A DNA stretch of 64,000 nucleotides from Paratrimastix pyriformis (lineage: Eukaryota > Preaxostyla > Paratrimastigidae). Positions 45,701 to 59,479 of the stretch are shown piece after piece (within the stretch, counting starts at the first letter, position 1; every line of letters begins with the position of its first letter). The stretch is from NCBI GenBank assembly GCA_027972325.1, contig JAPMOS010000061.1:164644-228643 (forward strand). The letters are read 5' to 3'. The notes beneath the pieces are model-generated. The model searched no databases and was not told the origin of the DNA. It worked only from the letters and a program-made list of their open reading frames with translations. Position numbers and translations under genes: made by a program.

Positions 45701-47395
45701 GGCTGAACAAGGTGGCGATGGCGTCGGTGGACGGGTTGCTTGCGGGCTTGGGATGGGCGGCGGTCATTGCGGCGAGCTGTTCGTCGGGCGTCAGTTGGAC
45801 CTCCCCTTTGCGGAGGAGTGAGACCGCGGTGGAGATGCGGCCTTGCCCGATGAGCTGGTATACCGGGCGGTGATCTTGTCGACGTGGCGGCGTTTGCGGT
45901 TGGCGACTCGGCGGGCCAGGAGCTCGTTGGGTAGGGCCAGCAGTGAGGCAGTTGCCTGCTCCACGGCCGGCTTGGAGGCGGGGTCAGGCGGGCTGGTGGT
46001 TGCCGAAGGAAGGAGCGTGACGAGAGCGGACAGGCGGGACTTGAACGCGACGGCGAAGCGGGAAACCTGGCGAGGGTAAACGACGGCGGGACCCATTGCG
46101 ACGCAGGGATGGGGTGGCACTCGGAGGGTGGGAGGCTTGTGGGTGGAAGGGAGGGGAGTGGGGGTGGGGGTCTGCGTTGCCTGGGAGGGAGCCAATTGAG
46201 GAGCGCGACATCTGCGAGGCGAGATTTGTGTGCTGGAGCGATGAGATGGATGGAGGCGATGGCGAGTCGGGCTAGGAGGTCGCGGTTGGTCGCAACCCTG
46301 AGGACCCTGTCCCGGACTGCGTGGGCGATGGGGGCGGTAGGCTGTTCGAGGAGGATCTTTTGGCCACTGGCGCCAAACTGGACGAGCTTGAGGGAGGTGA
46401 CGATGGACGGGTCCTTGAGCCACCTGGCCAGGGTGACCAGGCGGAGGAAGCCGGATCGGGCGAGTTCATCTGCGGACTTGAAGCTGCGGCCGGGCTGGGA
46501 GGCTGATGGTTGCGGAGTGGGAGCGGCTTGCAGGGGTTGCTGGAGTGAGGGTTGGGCTGGGAGGACGGCGATGGCTGCTGAAGGGAGGCGGCAGGCTGAG
46601 GGATGGGTGTTGCAGGCTGAGGGATGGGTGTTGCGGCAGGGGATGGGTGTTGCGGGCGTGCGCAGGGGCGGCAGGCAGATAGGCACGGTAATGCTGATTG
46701 GACAATGAAAGGAAAACCGGCGGGGAGGAGGCAAGTCCCAACCGCGAGAAGCGAGGCCCATCGGTGATGATGATCACCGACCGCTCGGCGGCCAGCGCCC
46801 AAGGAGGAGAGCCCTTTCGGGCACCCGGCCGGGGGAGACCATGCGGGTAACGTGGGCCTGGATCTTCTGGCTGAAGGGCTCAAATCTTGGGGGCTCCGGT
46901 GTCAAAATCGAAATGGAGTTCGTCTCGGATGAAGAGCCTCAGCACGGCCGAGTTGGTCCCGAAGAAGCAGCAGGCGCGGAGGCGCTCCCCCGCGTGCTGC
47001 TCCGTGGATCGGCCCGTGGCTGCAGCCACAGAGCGGAAAAAACAATCACCTTGACCGCCGCAGTCAAATAGCGAGAATCCGTTGGGGATGGGAGTAGGAA
47101 GATAGTCGAGGGAGAAGTCTTCGGCCATGAGGTCGGATGGAAATGGCGATCGGAATGCATTCTCAAGGGCCGAAAGGGTGGGAACGAAAGGGAGAGGCAC
47201 TGGGAGCGCTTTTGATGGAGGAAGGCTCTGAAACACGTTGGGAGTGTGGTGTGAGGGACTGGGGGGAGGGGAAGATGCGCGGATGCGCGAGTGAGGAGGA
47301 GAAGATGCTGAGGGGAGACTCTCGTGTGGATTGCTCGAACTTGACTGGTTGGGCTGATGGGGATGCTTCCGCGACTGAACTGCTGTGGACTTCAC

Positions 47396-49038
47396 GGAGA
47401 AGAAATTCGAATTGAACGAGATGTGGAGCTACACCCCTGGGTACTGTACTACTGCGGATTTTGGGTATCCTGCCGTTAGAATAGCCCCTTCCCGAAACCC
47501 GAAAAATCATAGGGGCCCCACTTGGCGGCCACGCCCTGCCCCACAGGGACATGCTAGCGGACCCCCGACAACGGGGCTGGCTTCTCCAACACTTCAAGTG
47601 TGTCCCCACCAAAGGAGACTCGTGGAACATGAAAGGACGCACGGTGGCTCGGCATGTCGCCCATCGATGATGTCGTCCCCTCTCGTAGGCATTTTTCACC
47701 CTTGAAACTGCAGGCAACACTTCTTTATGTTACCACAAGGGTCCCCTTTGGATTTTTTGCTTCTTGGCAAACCATTTTGAGAGCGGCCCATTCCCGATTA
47801 ATGTCGATCGAACTCCCTCGATAATGTTTCCACACACCTGAAATTGCTTGGGTATGCTTCCTTTGTCATGGGCTGTTTTCTCTTTTGGGGCCAATCCTTT
47901 TCCGTCGCACTCTTGCCCTCATTGATCGATGTATCGCAGCCCCGCCTCTCCCCTCATCAGACCACGTCCAGCATCTTGGCTGGTTCATTGCCTTTCATCC
48001 TTACGCATTCCCTTGCGAAAGAAACCATGAAACAGGTCTACAGCAGGTCACATCGTCCGATTCCATTTTCAGAGGTCACTGAGAGTTCTCTCAGGCGAGA
48101 AAGTTTCCACGGTGTCGCCAGTGATGGATCAAGTGTGGGTAAATGATTACCGGCCTTGCGATCACCAAGAGCGAGACTGTACACGAAGAGAATGACATTG
48201 CAAAATTCTGGCGGGCGAGCTTCAAACGCATCTGGGTGATCAACGAACTCCGTAGTTTTCTTCTCCTCTGTTTCCTGGCGGCCCGAAAGTTGATTGGCAA
48301 CTACCTATTATAGATAGGTGGGTGGGTCACTCGGTTCGCCGAGTTCTAAGCAGGGAATGTATAAAAATTTGTTTCCCAAAGGTTCCAGTGCGGTTTCCGC
48401 AGAAAGCCAAAAGAAGGACGATCATCAACCGCAAGGAAAAACAGCGGGAAAAACAGCGGGAATCACCCTGGAACTCTGTCGTGCCGTTTGCCGATGTGGT
48501 GGAGGCTCTTGAATTGTTTCCAGCGCCCCAACAGCTCTGCCGATCGGCTAGTCACGAAAGCCCCTGATAGCCAATTCCATTAGAATCCTTCCCCCGCCAG
48601 GACTGACCCTGGGAGACGCAGCGAACCGTGGTAACCAACGGTTTTTTGGGGGCGAAAAAGAGGCACAAATTTCCCCCATTTTTCGATTGTTTTGTGCACC
48701 CTGCTCGATCCACTGGAGATCCCCCTTAGTCACGAAGTTTCTGAAGAGATTTTATATAGACCTGTCCGCCTCTCCAACGGTTTCCACGGATGACTTCAGG
48801 ATTCGTGGTAAAGTGCTCGGCAATATACATTGCATGTTTTCCTGAACCAGACGATCGACCCAAGGTCCGGTCTCCGGCCATGGGTAGCCCTGGTCCGAGT
48901 GTTTTTTTGAGGTCCTTTGTCTGGCTGACCGTCACCGACCGGGCCACTCCAGGCCCTCAAAAGTTCCAGCCGGCATGGAAATCCGCGCGCGAGGTTCTTA
49001 CCACAAGGTGTTGTTTCTAACACTGCCGACCTCCGAGC
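47396..49038. other. Gene-free stretch, less GC-rich than its surroundings
   Basis: Only short unrelated frames are present on either strand, without recognisable motifs or repeats. Base composition is closer to even than in the flanking genes. It may contain the promoter of the CRN gene at 49039, but I see nothing specific. Confidence 0.5.
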
Positions 49039-52000
49039 ATGGAACCTGCCGCCGCAGTTACCACGTCAATCTGTCGGTATCTTGCGGCTTTGTGTGTTCC
49101 CTTTCTCATTGCCGTAGTGGAAGAATTCCGGAACCTGGTGAGGGACTTAGTCGGACCCGGGTGTCTTTATCTCAAGTACCGGGAAGTTGATTTGCAGCTT
49201 TTGTCCGATATCTATCCTTCGTTGCCAATTCTTGTGGAAGAGCTGACGAGAAATGGCTGCGGTCCCGGCAGCATCCCACTCGCCCTTTTCATCAACGCGA
49301 ACTTTCCTCCGGGTCTGTGTGTGCGAGCCACCAGGCCCATCCGCACTTTTTTCATTTGTTTTTGTGGGGTGAGGTGAGACCTTGTTTGATCGATCAAATA
49401 CCCTCTCCCTGCTTCCTCTGTGCCCTTTCGCGAGGTCAGGGGGGGTCAAAATTAGCGAACCGCTACATTCCTGCTCGCCGCTCGCATCTCCACTCGCGCT
49501 TTATTGTTCTTTTCCCATCGATCAAATACCCTCTCCCTGCTTCCAGGCCCTGCGGTGGCGACAGCTACACTGCCAGCTCCAGCTCCTGTGGTGGTTGGTC
49601 TGTTTGCAAGCGCTCTGCTCTGCCCTGCCCTGCCCTTCCCTGCCCTTCCCTGCCCTGGGCACCCCCCCCCAACGAAAAAAAACCTCTTTGACCTCGAGAA
49701 ACGGAGCAAAACTGAATCACCTTCTCACCCACTCTCACTGTCTCTCTCTGTCACTCTTCCCGGTTTTGTCCCTTTCCTTCCGCCGCCACAAGTCCCCCCC
49801 ACCAGGAGGGCGGCCCAATTTGCGACTTTCTTGACGAGCCTGAAAGACATCGCCGCGCAGGAAAAGTGCCTTCGCTTGGGCCCCTCTAACAACGCCCTCC
49901 AAGATGTCGATGCAATCGTCATTCGCGATTGCTATGCGCCACTTTTTGATGCCATCATGGCCAACTGGTGCAAGCAGAGCCATTCTGAAAAGTTTCGTTG
50001 CGTGCTGACCGGTGTTCCTGGTCTGAGCGCCGCTTGTTCGTGCGTTCTGCTCACTCACTGCCTGCTCGATCGATGGTTTGCGGGCGCAGGCATTGGAAAA
50101 TCGATGTTCGGTTTCTACTTCCTTTGGCGCCTCCTCACGTCCTCCCCGTCGTCGCTGCCTCCGCCCGCTCCGTACCGAGCGATCGGCTATGCCCCCTCCT
50201 TCATAAAGGCCGTGTTCCTGTCCTCGTACGTGGAGGGCCAGGGCTACAGCCCGTTCGTTCCCAGCTCCGACTCCCCCGAGGAGATCGCGAATGCTTTCTT
50301 GATCTGTGATTCCCTCGAACTTGGGGATGTGCAACAGCAGGCATTCACTTGTCCAACCGTTATGATCTCGTCCCCTCAGCCGAAGAAACTCCGCCAATTT
50401 ATCAACAAGTCCTCTTCAGATGTCCCCACATTCTACATGCCCCCAAATACCCGCGAGGAACTCGTCGAAATGGCGCACCACCACCTTCCCCCCCTGAGCC
50501 TGCCGGAGGAAGAAATTCAGCTGCGAGCACGCAAATTTTACCATATGTCTGCCCCCCACTCCGCCTCCACTTCTCGTTCGAGTTTTTTTTTTTGGTGGAA
50601 CAGCTTCGGTGGGGTTGCCCGGCCCTTCACCAGGAGCCTGGAAACAAATGAGGAAGGTTACAAAAACTCCTTGCTGGGCCTTGTCAAAAGTCTCTCTCTC
50701 TCGGCTTTTTTTCGCTCGATTGCTCACTCCCCTTCGTCGCCCCTAGGGGAAGTCACCGTCTCCATGCTCTACCAGCTCGATCAACCCGTCTTCTCCTCAG
50801 TGCCTGAAGATGCACATTCGCTCTTTCAGATTCTCCCGATCCCCGATGGCACCTTCCAAAAGTTCGTCATCCACTTGCCACACCCGATCTGGGAGCGGTT
50901 GGTTGCCGACTTCCTGGTTGCCAAGACCCCAGGTGAGGTTCGGGCCTTCGTCGCAGGATATTACGTCGCTCCCCAATGTCAGCGCCTTCGAGGAATTCTT
51001 TTCGAAGGCCTCTTCAGGGCGTGGTTCCCATTTCCTTCTGCGCCCGCTTCCGATCATCCGTTGTTGCTCCTGGCGCGGCCCCTCACCAACCCGGGTGACC
51101 CGCCCCTGCCCATCCCTCTTTTGAAGAGACCTGTCCAAGAAGACTTCAGAATCGACGGGCACGCCGCGGCCATCGTCAAGCAGGATCCTGATTGCCTCCT
51201 TCTTCCTGGCGCCAAGAATTCTCCCGTGGCCGATGCCTTGTTGCCACGGGCAAGGTGGCCTTTTCCGTCACCGTCGCGGCGAGCCACAGTGTGAATTTCC
51301 ATGGGCTCTTGGAGATCTGCAACCTTCTCGAGGCCACACGGGAGGATCCCCTGAACCTGGTTTTTGTGGTTCCGGCCCCCCTTGTCGAGGCCGAGTGGCA
51401 GCGACCCATGCCCCTGTCGCTGCCCACTGCCGGCAAAACGCCCAACAAGAAGAGGCGAACGAAGCCGCAAACGAAGCCGCGAACGAAGCCGCGAACGAAG
51501 CCGCGAACGAAGCCGGTGGAGCAACTGGTGACGGAGCTGACGGAGCGAGTGCGCCAATATGTACTTGGGATCGACCCTCTGAAAATGGTGCCCGGGAGCG
51601 TTTTCGAGGTCTCTTCTCCCCCTCCCTCTTCCCTTTCCACCCCAATTCCGGTGGAAAACCCGAGCCGCCTTCTCATTCATTCGCTCACTCACTCATTGTT
51701 GTCATCCGCTGCGCTTCTTGTCCAGAATGGCCCCACTGTTGTCCTCGCGCGCGCCAAGGCCCAACTGGACGCTGATCAGGAAACTTCCGAGGACGACTCC
51801 GACGAGCAGGAAACTTCCGAGGACGACTCCGACGAGCAGGAAACTTCTGACTCCGAGGCCACCTCGGGGGCACCCACTTCCACCTCGGTGGCATCCACTT
51901 CCACCTCGGTGGCACCCCCACCCACCTCGGTGGCACCCCCACCCACCTCGGTGGCACCCCCACCCACCTCGGTGGCACCCCCACCCACCTCCGCCTCCTC

Positions 52001-52070
52001 GCGGTACCCGTTGAGAAATCGAAAGGAAATCTCCCACTTTGAGGGCGGGAGAGCTGGCGGTGAGGGTTGA
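49039..52070 (+). CDS. CRN/RHS-type P-loop NTPase with C-terminal nuclease-like domain, copy D1
   Basis: Exon 1 (49039 to about 49311) encodes a header (YLKYREVDLQLLSDIYPSLP). A small exon at about 49550-49598 follows, then the NTPase. The Walker A motif GVPGIGKS is split by an intron (GTCTGA donor near 50029, GCGCAG acceptor near 50091) and continues MFGFYFLWRLL. Next come a Walker B-like FLICDSLELG, VMISSPQPKKLRQF, FYMPPNTREELVEM and, after an intron, GGVARPFTRSLE. The nuclease-like part has ILFEGLFRAW, NSPVADAL, VAASHSVNFHGLLEICNLL and LVFVVPAP, the layout of the REase domain in CRN/RHS proteins. A one-base loss near 51240 shifts the frame between ADAL and the rest; the same lesion is in copy D2. 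The C-terminus has KPRT repeats, acidic repeats and SVAPPPT repeats. Such proteins are proposed effectors or transposon-derived; the function here is unknown. Confidence 0.7.
51462..51520 (+). repeat. 12-base coding repeat (KPRT units) in D1
   Basis: AACGAAGCCGCG units encode four to five TKPR/TKPQ repeats in the inferred C-terminal frame of D1. Copy D2 has fewer units, so the array changed after the inverted duplication. Confidence 0.82.
51895..51995 (+). repeat. GGTGGCACCCCCACCCACCTC minisatellite in the D1 last exon
   Basis: Units of 21 bases encode VAPPPTS repeats. The equivalent part of D2 is shorter and has a different repeat structure. Confidence 0.85.
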
Positions 52071-52265
52071 GTAAAATTTAGACCCCTCATCGAGCGCTTA
52101 CCCCTCTGTTTCCGGTTTTGTACGTCGACAAGAACCCAACTCATCTCCTACCTGGAGGCCCATGTCGAGACCAGGGGGGCGGGTGGGTGGTGCCCCGAAA
52201 CCCGACTGTGGCAGATTGGCAGATCTCCGGCCACCGTCCTGCCCCATTCCTCATCTCCCCGCTGA

Positions 52266-53892
<1,627 letters not shown>

Positions 53893-54103
53893 TGAGAGAC
53901 ATGCTGTGTATTTGCTAGGACGCAGGCGAAGAGAAACTTTACTCCCGCCTTCGCGTCGCGCGTTACACGTTCCGATGGGGTCCCTGGGCCTAATGACCTC
54001 GTGTTGGGCCCTCCTCGGCCGGGGCAGCCGCGGCGAGCGGAGCCCCAGTGGGTGGGTGATAGGGGGCGGCGGGGAGGTGGGGTTGGGGGGGGGGTGCCTT
54101 GTG

Positions 54104-55445
54104 TCAGGGGTGCGGCTCGTCGGCAGCCGCCCTGTTCCGCATGGTCATCAGGGCCAGGGCGTCGCGCACGAGCAGGGTGGCGAGGGAGGAGAGGCACTTC
54201 TGGAGGCCCAGCCGGATCTCAGGCGGGGAGGCCGGGGTGGTCCGAGAGGGCCTGCAGCGTGGCCCGAGGGACGACTCCCGCGCCGAGAGGACGACCGGGA
54301 CCACGCGGCAGGGTTGCCCGGTGGCTTTCGAGATCGACCGACAAAGCTCGGCGTAGTGGGTGGCTTTTCCCGCTGCCAGGGCTGGCCAACCTGGCTGTCG
54401 CCCCTGTGATGGCCACGTCCACGAGCCACCAGGCGCCGTCGGGGGCCCGAGACTGCAGGACCAGGTCCGGGTGCAGGTCTCGGAAGGCCGCTGGGATCTC
54501 ATCCAGCAGGGGTTGCGGGAGGGCCGGCTGACGGTTGGTTGCCGAGACGCCCAGGTAGTGCCGGATCACCCAGGCGTCCTGGCCGCCGAACCAGGCCCAT
54601 AGGCGGCGGACGGCACGGTCGTGCCTGGCCGTGTAGTAATGGTGGAACCTGCCGCAGGCCGACAGCAGGTGGGCCATGGTCTCTGGGGCCCCGTGGCAGA
54701 GCGGGCAGGGTGTGGTCCAGGCAGCGCCCCTTGGCCCGCGTAGAGGGCGCGGATGGTTGCCAGGGTGGGGAACGTGCCAAAGAGCAGCCAGACGAGGCGG
54801 CGCACCTTCCAGGCGGGGGCCGCGAGCTGCCGCCAGGCCGCCGAGGCCAGCTTCTGCTCGAGTGTGTCGAGGGTCACCCCGATGAGGCCATGCTCCGGCG
54901 CTGTAGCCACTCGCGGCTGTCTTCCTCACATTGGAGGGCAAGGCAGAACCCCGGGCCGCGGCGGTGAACGGTCGAGCGGGGAACGGCAGGGGCGCATCCA
55001 CCGGTCCTGATGGCCGGAACCGGAGCGGGGCTGGGCAGGTGAGGCCGATCTGTTGCGGGGGCGGTAGGCTTCCGGGGTTGGTGGCGGGGGGCGGCGGGTC
55101 TGCCGCCGGCCTCCCGCCAGGCGGTCAGCTTGCAGGTTCCCCCACAGTTGGGGGGCATGGGGGACGGCGACGTCGGCGTGTGATGGGACGTGGTGACAGA
55201 GGAGGCGCGGCCAGCGGGAGAGCAGCTCGTCGCGGATCCGGAGGACGGTCTGCTGGCACTGAGACAGGCCACAGGACCGGCAAAGGGCCCCGAGGGCGTA
55301 TGAGCTGTCGGAGAGGAGCAGGATGGCTCGGCTCGGTGGCACCCGCTCCCTGCTGAGCAACTCGGCGGCCAGGCGGATGGCCTCCACCTCGGCCTGCGCG
55401 TTGCTGGTGGGCCAGAGGAGCGTGCGGCGGAGCGCCACCGCTCTG
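54104..55445 (-). pseudogene. LINE-like fragment: RNase H, zinc knuckle and possible endonuclease
   Basis: On the minus strand the order is as follows. First an RNase H-like segment (AEVEAIRLAAELL, LLLSDSSYALGAL, then HVPSHADV and GNLQADRLAGG, with catalytic E, D and D visible). Next a linker (LASAAWRQLAAPAWKVRRL, FGTFPTLATIRALYAG). Then a CxxC-H-C knuckle (CPLCHGAPETMAHLLSAC). Last a segment LHPDLVLQSRAPDG then WWLVDVAITG, which resembles the PD-D core of restriction-like endonucleases in some LINEs. The frame changes near 54720, and no reverse transcriptase precedes it. ATC satellites abut both ends. It is related to the remnant at 10330-10720. Confidence 0.66.
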
Positions 55446-55448
55446 CCG

Positions 55449-56473
<1,025 letters not shown>

Positions 56474-56478
56474 CCCCG

Positions 56479-56844
56479 ACGTCATCGACTCCCACACGGC
56501 GGCCCTCAACTACGGGGTGGCCACCAACACCCAAGTGGATTCGCCCAGCCAACACCCCGGCCGTCCTCGAACTCGGATCGACGGGAAGGAGTACGGCAGG
56601 GTGGTGGATATCATGGTGGCGAAGGGCACCGAGTGCAAACGTGGTGAGAACGTTCGTCGAACGTATTACCAAAGCAGTGTCTCGTTCCTCCTCTACTGCT
56701 CACCCAATCATGGCCAGTACCCCGAGGAGTTCACCGAACTGGCTCATGTGAACGTGGCATGTCCAGGGGTCGGTCAGCCCGAGGCTTCCGAGGCCCGATT
56801 CTACTTTGCCGGCACGGAACTCGAGTTGACGGCCACAAACGCCC

Positions 56845-56845
<1 letters not shown>
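56479..56845 (+). pseudogene. Captured fragment of an HSPA12-type Hsp70 gene
   Basis: The plus-strand frame carries ALNYGVATNTQVDSPSQH, RIDGKEYGRVVDIMVAKG, ECKRGENVRRTYYQ, VSFLLYCSPNHGQYP and EARFYFAGTELELTATNAH. This order matches the C-terminal part of HSPA12-like Hsp70 proteins: a YGV motif, a VKKGT-x-VKxGExV-x2-YY type block, F-x-LYCS and GTEL-x-LTA. Start, nucleotide-binding domain and stop are absent; ATC satellite abuts the left end and GAT satellite the right. It is a gene fragment, not a gene. Assignment rests on pattern recall, not a search. Confidence 0.6.
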
Positions 56846-56891
<46 letters not shown>

Positions 56892-56899
56892 GGTGGTGG

Positions 56900-56943
<44 letters not shown>

Positions 56944-56945
56944 GT
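56846..56945. repeat. GAT/GGT satellite
   Basis: GAT and GGT runs joining the HSPA12-like fragment to the right palindrome arm; the reverse orientation of the array at the inner end of the left arm. Confidence 0.9.
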
Positions 56946-57114
56946 TGTGCTGATGGTGATGATCAGCGGGGAGATGAGGAATGGGGCAGGACGCAAGAGG
57001 AGACACAGACTCGGGCAGCCCCATCTGCCACGGCCACAGTCGGGTTTCGGGGCACCACCCCACCCGGCCCCCCTGGTCTCGACATGGGCCTCCAGGTAGG
57101 AGATGAGTTGGGTT

Positions 57115-57250
57115 CTTGTCGACGTACAAAACCGGAAACAGAGGGGTAAGCGCTCGATGAGGGGTTTCAATTTTACTCTATTCTTGTCGACGTACAAAAC
57201 CGAAAACACAACAGGGGTAAGCGCTCGATGAGGGGCTTAAATTTTACTCA
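57115..57250. repeat. Tandem duplication of the 3' flank of D2
   Basis: A unit of about 66 bases starting TTGTCGACGTACAAAACCG and containing GGTAAGCGCTCGATGAGGGG is present twice here but once in the left arm (52066-52130), so it arose after the arms separated. Confidence 0.85.
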
Positions 57251-57289
57251 ACCCTCACTGCCAGCTCTCCCGCCCTCAAAGTGGGAGAT

Positions 57290-59455
57290 TTACTTTCGAT
57301 TTCTCAACGGGTACCGCGAGGAGGCGGAGGTGGGTGGGGGTGGGGTGGGGTGGGGTGGGGATGCCCCCGAGGTGGAAGTGGATGCCCCCGAGGTGGAAGT
57401 GGGTGCCCCCGAGGTGGCCTCGGAGTCAGAAGTTTCCTGCTCGTCGGAGTCGTCCTCAGAAGTTTCCTGATCGGCGTCCCTCGAGGTCTCCAGTTGGGCC
57501 CTGGCGCGCGTGAGCATTGGGGGCCTTCTGGACAAGAAGCGCAGCGGTATGGATGACACAATGAGTGAGTGAGCGAATGAATGCGAAGGCGGCTCGGGTT
57601 TTCCTCCGGAATTGGGGAGGAATGGGAAGTGGGAGGGGGAGAAGAGACCTCGCAAACGCTTCCGGGCACCATTTTCAGAGGGTCGATCCCAAGTACATAT
57701 TGGCGCACTCGCTCCGTCAGCTCCGTCAGCTCCCGTTGCTCCACCGACTTCGTTCGCGGCTTCGTTTGCGGCTTCGTTTGCGGCTTCGTTCGCCTCTTCT
57801 TGTTGGGCGTTTTGCCGGCAGTGGGCAGCGACAGGGGCATGGGTCGCTGCCACTCGGCCTCGACAAGGGGGGCCGGAACCACAAAAACCAGGTTCAGGGG
57901 ATCCTCCCGTGTGGCCTCGAGAAGGTTGCAGATCTCCAAGAGCCCATGGAAATTCACACTGTGGCTCGCCGCGACGGTGACGGAAAAGGCCACCTTGCCC
58001 GTGGCAACAAGGCATCGGCCACGGGAGAATTCTTGGCGCCAGGAAGAAGGAGGCAATCAGGATCCTGCTTGACGATGGCCGCGGCGTGCCCGTCGATTCT
58101 GAAGTCTTCTTGGACAGGTCTCTTCAAAAGAGGGATGGGCAGGGGCGGGTCACCCGGGTTGGTGAGGGGCCGCGCCAGGAGCAACAACGGATGATCGGAA
58201 GCGGGCGCAGAAGGAAATGGGAACCACGCCCTGAAGAGGCCTTCGAAAAGAATTCCTCGAAGGCGCTGACATTGGGGAGCGACGTAATATCCTGCGACGA
58301 AGGCCCGAACCTCACCTGGGGTCTTGGCAACCAGGAAGTCGGCAACCAACCGCTCCCAGATTGGGTGTGGCAAGTGGATGACGAACTTTTGGAAGGTGCC
58401 ATCGGGGATCGGGAGAATCTGAAAGAGCGAATGTGCATCTTCAGGCACTGAGGATAAGCAGGGTTGATCGAGCTGGTAGAGCATGGAGACGGTGACTTCC
58501 CCTAGGGGCGACGAAGGGGAGTGAGCAATCGAGCGAAAAAAAGCCGAGAGAGAGACTTTTGACAAGGTCCAGCAAGGAGTCTTTGTAACCTTCCTCATCT
58601 GTTTCAAGGCTCCTGGTGAAGGGCCGGGCAACCCCACCGAAGCTGTTCCACCAATAAAAAAAAAAAAACTCGAACGAGAAGGGGAGGCGGAGTGGGGGCA
58701 GACATGCGGTAAAACCTGCGTGCTCGCTGCTGAATTTCTTCCGGCGACAGGCTCAGGGGGGGAAGGTGGTGGTGCGACATTTCGACGAGTTCCTCGCGGG
58801 TATTTGGGGGCATGTAGAATGTGGGGACATGTGAAGAGGCCTTGTCGACAAATTGGCGGAGTCTGTTCGGCTGAGGGGACGAGATCATAACGGTTGGACA
58901 CATGAATGCCTGCTGTTGCACATCCCCAAGTTTGATGGAATCACAGATCAAGAAGGCATCCAAGATCCCCTTGGGGGAGGCGGAGCTGGGAACGAACGGG
59001 CTGTAGCCCTGGCCCTCCACGTACGAGGACAGGAACACGGCCTTTATGAATGAGGGGGCATAGCCGATCGCTCGGTACGGAGGACCAGGAGCGGGCGGCG
59101 GAGGCAGCGACGACGGGGAGGACGTGAGGAGGCGCCAAAGGAAGTAGAAACCGAACATCGATTTTCCAATGCCTGCGCCCGCAAACCATCGATCGAGCAG
59201 GCAGTGAGTGAGCAGAACGCACGAACAAGAGGCGCTCAGACCAGGAACACCGGTCAGCACGCAACGAAAATGTTCAAAATGGCTCTGCTTGCGCCAGCCG
59301 GCCATGATGGCATCAAAAAGTGGCGCATAGCAATCGCGAATGACGATTGCATCGACATCTCGGAGGGCGTTGTTAGAGGGGCCCAAGCGAAGGCACTTTT
59401 CCTGCACGGTGATGTCTTTCAGGCTCGTCAAGAAAGTCGCAAAATCTTGGGCCAC
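57290..59455 (-). pseudogene. CRN/RHS-type NTPase-nuclease, copy D2, lacking the 5' exons
   Basis: Inverted near-identical copy of D1 starting at the NTPase exon (MAQDFATFLTSLKDI at 59455). It keeps the split Walker A motif, FLICDSIKLG, VMISSPQPNRLRQF, FYMPPNTREELVEM, ILFEGLFRAW and NSPVADAL. It has the same one-base frame lesion near 58010. Homology to D1 stops at about 59480, so the header exons are missing, and nothing similar is found upstream. The last exon stops earlier than in D1 (LRNRK then TAA, where D1 has GAA), and its tandem repeats are shorter. It is probably a pseudogene or source of antisense RNA; an alternative start in new upstream sequence cannot be excluded. Confidence 0.68.
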
Positions 59456-59479
59456 CCTACTGGTGGGGGGGACTTGTGG

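Larger units (their letters stand above)
44813..47395 (-). mobile_element. Broken retroelement with OTU protease domain and truncated reverse transcriptase
   Basis: Read on the minus strand, the first frame from 47395 has a Ser/Pro-rich leader and then an OTU-type cysteine protease segment (FDCGGQGDCFFRSVAAATG, H in EQHAGERLRAC), ending at 46880. Further frames encode LVQFGASGQKILLEQPTAPI, then VAFKSRLSALVTLLPSA, then from about 45800 the start of a reverse transcriptase: GTAGGPSGLAPDHLRKVV, AGWLPRCLCASRLVAVPKK, LLRPIAIPETLTRVLTRLL. The catalytic palm with its Asp-Asp box is missing; the frame jumps to an unrelated tail ending YFRGESLEVLGDEEE. At least three frame changes are needed. OTU domains occur in some LINE and other retroelement polyproteins. 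This copy is not active. Confidence 0.68.
56935..59479 (-). repeat. Right arm of the large inverted repeat
   Basis: Reverse-complement match of 49787-52285. The spacer between the arms is about 4.65 kb. Confidence 0.85.

Noticed and set aside
44968-46761. A single 597-codon minus-strand protein
   Set aside because: Only parts of this frame match the retroelement; the reverse transcriptase segment lies in a different frame, so the long frame is partly shadow.
47843-48567. Short open frames of 60-100 codons at 47.8-48.6 kb
   Set aside because: No motif, no splice partners and no similarity among themselves; lengths are as expected by chance.
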